Origin: an uncultured Clostridia bacterium
GTDB taxonomy: Bacteria; Bacillota; Clostridia; Oscillospirales; Ruminococcaceae
NCBI GenBank assembly: GCA_947625155.1
Contig: CANQNG010000008.1
Coordinates: 1-64,000, forward strand
Reading direction: 5' to 3'
DNA: 64,000 nucleotides
Shown in pieces: positions 61,030-64,000 of this stretch. The first letter of the stretch is position 1. Each line of letters starts with the position of its first letter. Below the pieces are notes generated by a model that made no database searches, was not told where the DNA came from, and was given only the letters and a program-made list of their open reading frames with translations. A program made the position numbers and the translations under genes.

Positions 61030-62115
61030 TCACCCCTTGAAAATTATATTTTGTTCGATCCATTTCTGTAGCCCACGAGTGGCACAGTGTCCCATAAGTC
61101 CGAAATAGCTTTGCATTGTAGCGTTCACGGCGTCGAAGTCGATCTGCCCGGCATTGTATTGCTTTGCTATGTACTGCATACGCTTTTTCATTTTCTTGCA
61201 TGACTTCGCCGTCATTTTTCGGTAGCCCGGATAAATGCGGCAGCCCACAAACGTGATCCCATTCTTTACAAGCCCGATCACGGTCTTGCTGTTGAGCTCC
61301 AGCCTCAGCACGTTGTTGAGATAGTCCTCGATCAGCACACGCCACTCGTTGAGCACCTTCGGATCTGGGTGCAGCAGCACCATGTCGTCCATATAGCGGA
61401 CGTAGTAGTGAGCACGAAGTTCGTGCTTTATGTACTGATCCAGCTCGTTGAGGCAGACGTTCGCAAGCAGTTGGCTTGTGAGATTTCCGATCGGCATACC
61501 CACCTCGAAAAGCCTCTCAGGCGGCGGCACCTCGTCGGCACTCTTGCCGGGCGGCAGCCCGAAGGGCGTATGGTCACAGTTGACGATCTCACGCATGAGC
61601 CAGAGAAAGCCGTCCTCGTCCGGATATTTCTTCTCCATGATACCGAGCAGAACAGTGTGATCTACCCGGTAGAAAAATTTTGAAATGTCCAGTTTCAGAT
61701 AATACCACGGCCGCTGCTTACGTCCCACGAGAGTGCACCAGTCTTGGAGCTTGTCGGCTGATCTGGTGGTTCCTTTCCCGACTCTGCACCCATAGCTATG
61801 AAAGATCATGCAATTGTCGAGCTCGTCATTTATCTGCCGGTAGATCGCCCATTGAACGACACGATCACGAAAACCCAGAGCCATGACGAGGCGTTTCTTC
61901 GGTTCCTGCACATAAAACTCCCGGTACCGTCCCACCTTGTAGGTACGCCAGATCAGATCGTTTTGTATGCTGATCAGATTTTCCTCCAGATTTGCTGCGA
62001 AGGATGTCACGTCGCCTCGGTACCATTTGCTGCGGCCTGCCTCGTGATATGCCTCCATGAGATTGTCCCACGAGTAGATCCGCTCCAATAGAGACGGCGC
62101 CTTGCTTTCCTCCAT
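61030..62115 (-). CDS. Diversity-generating retroelement reverse transcriptase
   Basis: 361 residues. Catalytic motifs: Asp143 in YLKLDISKFF (motif A) and Y241-M-D-D244 (motif C). Motif 4 reads I209-G-N-L-T-S-Q215; the SQ in place of SP, and GN in place of QG, are hallmarks of DGR reverse transcriptases versus group II introns and retrons. It has no maturase or endonuclease domain. It copies the template repeat into adenine-mutagenised cDNA, normally together with Avd. Downstream of the template repeat, as in phage BPP-1. Confidence 0.95.
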   Translation of the reverse strand: MEESKAPSLLERIYSWDNLMEAYHEAGRSKWYRGDVTSFAANLEENLISIQNDLIWRTYKVGRYREFYVQEPKKRLVMALGFRDRVVQWAIYRQINDELDNCMIFHSYGCRVGKGTTRSADKLQDWCTLVGRKQRPWYYLKLDISKFFYRVDHTVLLGIMEKKYPDEDGFLWLMREIVNCDHTPFGLPPGKSADEVPPPERLFEVGMPIGNLTSQLLANVCLNELDQYIKHELRAHYYVRYMDDMVLLHPDPKVLNEWRVLIEDYLNNVLRLELNSKTVIGLVKNGITFVGCRIYPGYRKMTAKSCKKMKKRMQYIAKQYNAGQIDFDAVNATMQSYFGLMGHCATRGLQKWIEQNIIFKG

Positions 62116-62375
62116 GGTTCTCCCTCCCTTGCTTCAAATAGTAGCACCGCACGTGACGCTCCTTGTCCATGCCCTTGATCCGCAGACGCTACCCCACGAC
62201 CGCCGGGCAGGACTTCACTCGTTGCCGAGAGCGGCCAGTCTATGCGGTTTTGCCAGCCACCCCGGTTGTCCGCTGGTGGTAGGCGCTATCTTTGGCCATG
62301 CGGCCGGGAGATATACCCCTTTTGCTTTATTGTTCCCGCCGAGCCGTAGCCCGCGAGCCTAACGAGTAAAGCCAG
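62116..62375 (-). other. DGR template-RNA spacer between TR and reverse transcriptase gene
   Basis: About 260 bases without a supportable gene, between the TR 3' end and the RT start. In BPP-1 the equivalent spacer belongs to the template RNA and is needed for cDNA priming. It is G+C-rich with several short complementary stretches. The RT ribosome site GGGAGGGAG lies at its end. Confidence 0.6.
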
Positions 62376-62492
62376 AGCGGAGCGGAAGCCGATGTTCGCA
62401 CTGGAGTTCGAGCGAGCGTTGTTGCCGTTGACGTAGAAAACGCCTGCGTTCGCCCCGTTGTTGTAGTTGCCCCCGCGATACACGCAGCGCTC
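62376..62492 (-). repeat. DGR template repeat (TR)
   Basis: About 117 bases matching the 3' end of the target gene. In the target's frame it is rich in AAC codons (GGNYNNGANAGVF, YVNGNNARSNSSANIGFRSA). It lies between avd and the RT gene. All substitutions relative to the VR are at adenines of the TR coding strand. The TR is followed by different sequence (CTGGCTTTACTC), marking the end of homology. Confidence 0.95.
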
Positions 62493-62525
62493 CCGATTTT
62501 CTCGGCATATCCCCCCCACGGGCGG

Positions 62526-62870
62526 TCAGTCGTTTGACTTGATCCAGCCGCCGAGCATACGCCCGATTTCGTTTAGTTCCTTGCTCCATACCTCGTGCAG
62601 CCCGTTGGATATCAGACGATCCTCCGGGCTTGCTGCTGTGTCTATGAGTGAGCGCAGCACGTCCAGCTCGGTGTCGATCTCGTTTTGCAGCTGACGACGC
62701 ACCTGTCCCCGTGAATGGTTCGCCTTGATACAGAGCCGGAGCATATTCATGTAGGCGCTTGTCAGGTGCTCCCGGTAGACAAATTTCTCCGGCTTTCTCA
62801 TGCTGTTGGTGCGCTCGCTCACACGGATCATGGATCTGACGATCCTCTGTCTGAGTTGTAATGTGTCCAT
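62526..62870 (-). CDS. avd: DGR accessory variability determinant (Avd-like four-helix protein)
   Basis: 114 residues, all helical and basic (RKPEKFVYREHLTSAYMNMLRLCIKANHSRG). The position is between target gene and TR, the exact place of avd in BPP-1 and many other DGRs. Avd forms a pentameric barrel that binds the RT and template RNA and is required for mutagenic homing. The start at 62870 lies 67 bases after the target stop. Confidence 0.85.
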   Translation of the reverse strand: MDTLQLRQRIVRSMIRVSERTNSMRKPEKFVYREHLTSAYMNMLRLCIKANHSRGQVRRQLQNEIDTELDVLRSLIDTAASPEDRLISNGLHEVWSKELNEIGRMLGGWIKSND

Positions 62871-62889
62871 TGTTACCTCGTGAATGGTG

Positions 62890-62913
62890 ACGGCGGCGAG
62901 GTGTCGCCGCCGT
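62890..62913 (-). promoter_or_regulatory. Hairpin downstream of the VR (DGR target-recognition stem-loop)
   Basis: ACGGCGGCGA and TCGCCGCCGT form a perfect 10-bp stem with a four-base loop, 46 bases after the VR end. There is no T-run, so it is not a typical terminator. Hairpins at this spot assist target recognition in BPP-1-type DGRs. Confidence 0.7.
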
Positions 62914-62937
62914 TTACCAGATTTTCAGATTGCCAGA

Positions 62938-63999
62938 TCACCCGATTTCCGGAATATAAGCGGAGCGGAAGCCGACGCCCGCACTGGAGCCCGAGCGAGC
63001 GCCGGAGCCGCCGACGCAGAAAACGCCCGCGGACGCCCCGGAGTAGTAGCCCCCGCGACACACGCAGCGCTCGGCTACGCCGTTATGCCAGTATGCCATA
63101 TCGCCCTCGTAGTTCGCCTCTGCCGCTCCCTCGTCCGGCAGCAGTGCGAGCGCACGCAGCAACAGCTTGGCAGCGTCTCCGATTTTGCTGTCTGCTGTTA
63201 CTTTGCCGAAGGCGCAGCCCTTGTAATCGGTCTGTACATTCTGGATCGCATTCGTAAATACCCACGCATTGCTCACAAAATCGAGGCGTACCGTGTTTCC
63301 AGACGTTGTGCCGGTCTGATCTGTTGTGCTGCACTCCGGGTCTACCAGTGCACCGGTGCTTGCGTCAATTGCCTTCCAGCAGGTACTCGTTGCGTTCTGC
63401 GGGTTGTCCGGATCCGCTGCGTCATTATTTTCGAGGATCTGGAGTTCACCCCATACAGTACGGATCCCGCCTTGCCACTCAGTGACGTTTCCGTTCATGT
63501 CCCAGATTCCGCTCGGCGTCTGATCGTGGCTCCACGAGAGAGGTCCGGTGCCAGTCGCCACATGGAGCGTCTGCCCGTTGCCGTCCTTGGTCGTCGGGAT
63601 CGCACGTATATTGCTTTCTCTGGAGTCCTTGCCGTAGTTGTTATTACCATAGGGCAAAAACCCGTTTTTCTTGCACCAGAGTGCAATAGCTGCCCACTCT
63701 GCGTTTGTGCTGAGGTGCCAGCCTGCGCCCTTTGCGGTGCAGCGGCTGATCGCATTGTCAAATGTGATATTTGCAGTCGGATCCTCTGCCGGCAGAGAAT
63801 ATGCCACGCCGTTGTTGACGTGGTTCTGATACTTCGAGTAATAAAAGCCGGGGATCTGGACGCCGTTCACGATGAAGGCGGGGTGCGTGCTGTTGTTACC
63901 ACTGGCGAGGACGTCACTGTTCTTAAATGCCGGAATATACACCAGCACTGACGGCAGCCCGGTGTCGTCCAGCTGGACGGTGTTGTTCGGGCAGATCAT
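62938..63999 (-). CDS. DGR target protein, FGE-sulfatase/C-type-lectin fold with variable C-terminus
   Basis: At least 353 residues; an ATG lies at 63999 but the gene may begin outside the window. The body has FGE/CLec-fold signatures: GWHLSTNAEWAAIALWCKKNG, SGIWDMNGNVTEWQGG and the terminal ERCVCRGGYYSGASAG...GFRSA region. The last 40 or so residues are the variable repeat, where random residues sit on a CLec scaffold as a binding surface. In phages such proteins are usually tail-tip receptor-binding proteins. Several variable positions now carry Gly, Ser, Cys and Tyr. Confidence 0.92.
   Translation of the reverse strand: MICPNNTVQLDDTGLPSVLVYIPAFKNSDVLASGNNSTHPAFIVNGVQIPGFYYSKYQNHVNNGVAYSLPAEDPTANITFDNAISRCTAKGAGWHLSTNAEWAAIALWCKKNGFLPYGNNNYGKDSRESNIRAIPTTKDGNGQTLHVATGTGPLSWSHDQTPSGIWDMNGNVTEWQGGIRTVWGELQILENNDAADPDNPQNATSTCWKAIDASTGALVDPECSTTDQTGTTSGNTVRLDFVSNAWVFTNAIQNVQTDYKGCAFGKVTADSKIGDAAKLLLRALALLPDEGAAEANYEGDMAYWHNGVAERCVCRGGYYSGASAGVFCVGGSGARSGSSAGVGFRSAYIPEIG
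62959..63072 (-). repeat. DGR variable repeat (VR)
   Basis: 114 bases at the 3' end of the target gene, matching TR except at about 19 positions that are all adenine in TR, plus one missing codon. The last 15 or so bases (GGCTTCCGCTCCGCT) are identical in TR and VR and free of adenine, as expected for the initiation-of-mutagenic-homing site. Confidence 0.95.
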
Positions 64000-64000
64000 T

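Larger units (their letters stand above)
58118..64000 (-). mobile_element. Right part of a prophage (lysis module plus DGR), incomplete in the window
   Basis: From the ssrA 3' end to the window edge all genes are on the minus strand and are phage-like: a CLec-fold tail/fibre target, the DGR, two small membrane proteins, an endolysin, a small cysteine-rich membrane protein and an LLH-type holin. This is the order expected at the end of a late operon. No integrase or capsid gene is visible; these should lie beyond 64000. The left attachment site is likely the ssrA 3' end. Confidence 0.8.

Noticed and set aside
61030-62115. Group II intron or retron reverse transcriptase
   Set aside because: There is no maturase or HNH domain, no intron domain V nearby, motif 4 is of SQ type, and TR/VR are present.
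62286-62519. 77-codon ORF covering the template repeat
   Set aside because: It reads in the target gene's frame only because the TR is a copy of the VR; it lacks a convincing ribosome site and is explained by the DGR.
1-64000. CRISPR array
   Set aside because: No regularly spaced repeats with unique spacers were seen; the 33-bp repeats at 21.9 kb are coding and without spacers, and the intergenic repeats are irregular.

Overview
The window looks like a chromosomal segment of a gut Ruminococcus or a close Oscillospiraceae relative. It is G+C-rich with low-GC-Firmicute style signals (TTGACA-17-TATAAT promoters, AGGAGG ribosome sites, some TTG/GTG starts). It carries type I dockerins, a cohesin-like domain, a rhamnogalacturonan lyase, FabK-type fatty-acid synthesis, a BceRSAB-like peptide-response module and a tmRNA. 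The genus is inferred from gene content; no 16S gene is present.

Layout: 0-6 kb holds a nuclease fragment, an FHA-SEDS-PBP cell-wall operon, hpf, tRNA-Arg(ACG), cobO and an ECF sigma/anti-sigma pair. 6-15 kb is a fatty-acid operon (fabH-acpP-fabK-fabD-fabG-fabF-fabZ-accD-accA-acyl-CoA synthetase), with five tandem hairpins between fabG and fabF. 15-20 kb is a phosphorelay: hybrid kinase, HPt protein and HD-GYP regulator. 20-30 kb holds an SDR, two exported proteins, glyA, a Cys-phosphatase-like protein, rarA, members of an interspersed palindromic repeat family and a roughly 515-nt transcription unit with no long ORF. 30-36 kb carries a dockerin protein, an SPFH/NfeD pair and a modular PL11-like lyase. 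36-41 kb is a BceRSAB-like module with a matching operator. 41-50 kb holds a MoxR ATPase/VWA pair, a sugar-binding-like/GGDEF fusion, an ECF S component, a cohesin-dockerin protein, a class B-like sortase, a CarD protein and a probable cytoplasmic ADP-ribosyltransferase. 50-58 kb holds a compact structured RNA, an L,D-transpeptidase, DUF1846, a PPOX protein, a SmtB-type ArsR regulator, a patatin, a PC4-like protein, smpB and ssrA.

From just after ssrA to the right edge, all genes are on the minus strand and form the end of a prophage: lysis genes, then a complete diversity-generating retroelement (DGR). The DGR has a CLec/FGE-fold target with its variable repeat, an Avd-like protein, a template repeat and a reverse transcriptase, in the order of the Bordetella phage BPP-1 element. 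Template and variable repeat differ only at template adenines plus one missing codon, which is direct evidence of past mutagenic homing. The neighbouring endolysin carries an in-frame amber codon before its CHAP histidine, so the prophage may be unable to lyse its host while still carrying the retroelement.

Most worth attention: the DGR and its target hairpin, the amber endolysin, the ssrA/prophage junction, two unassigned structured RNAs, the ADP-ribosyltransferase-like protein next to CarD, and the mosaic palindromic repeat family.
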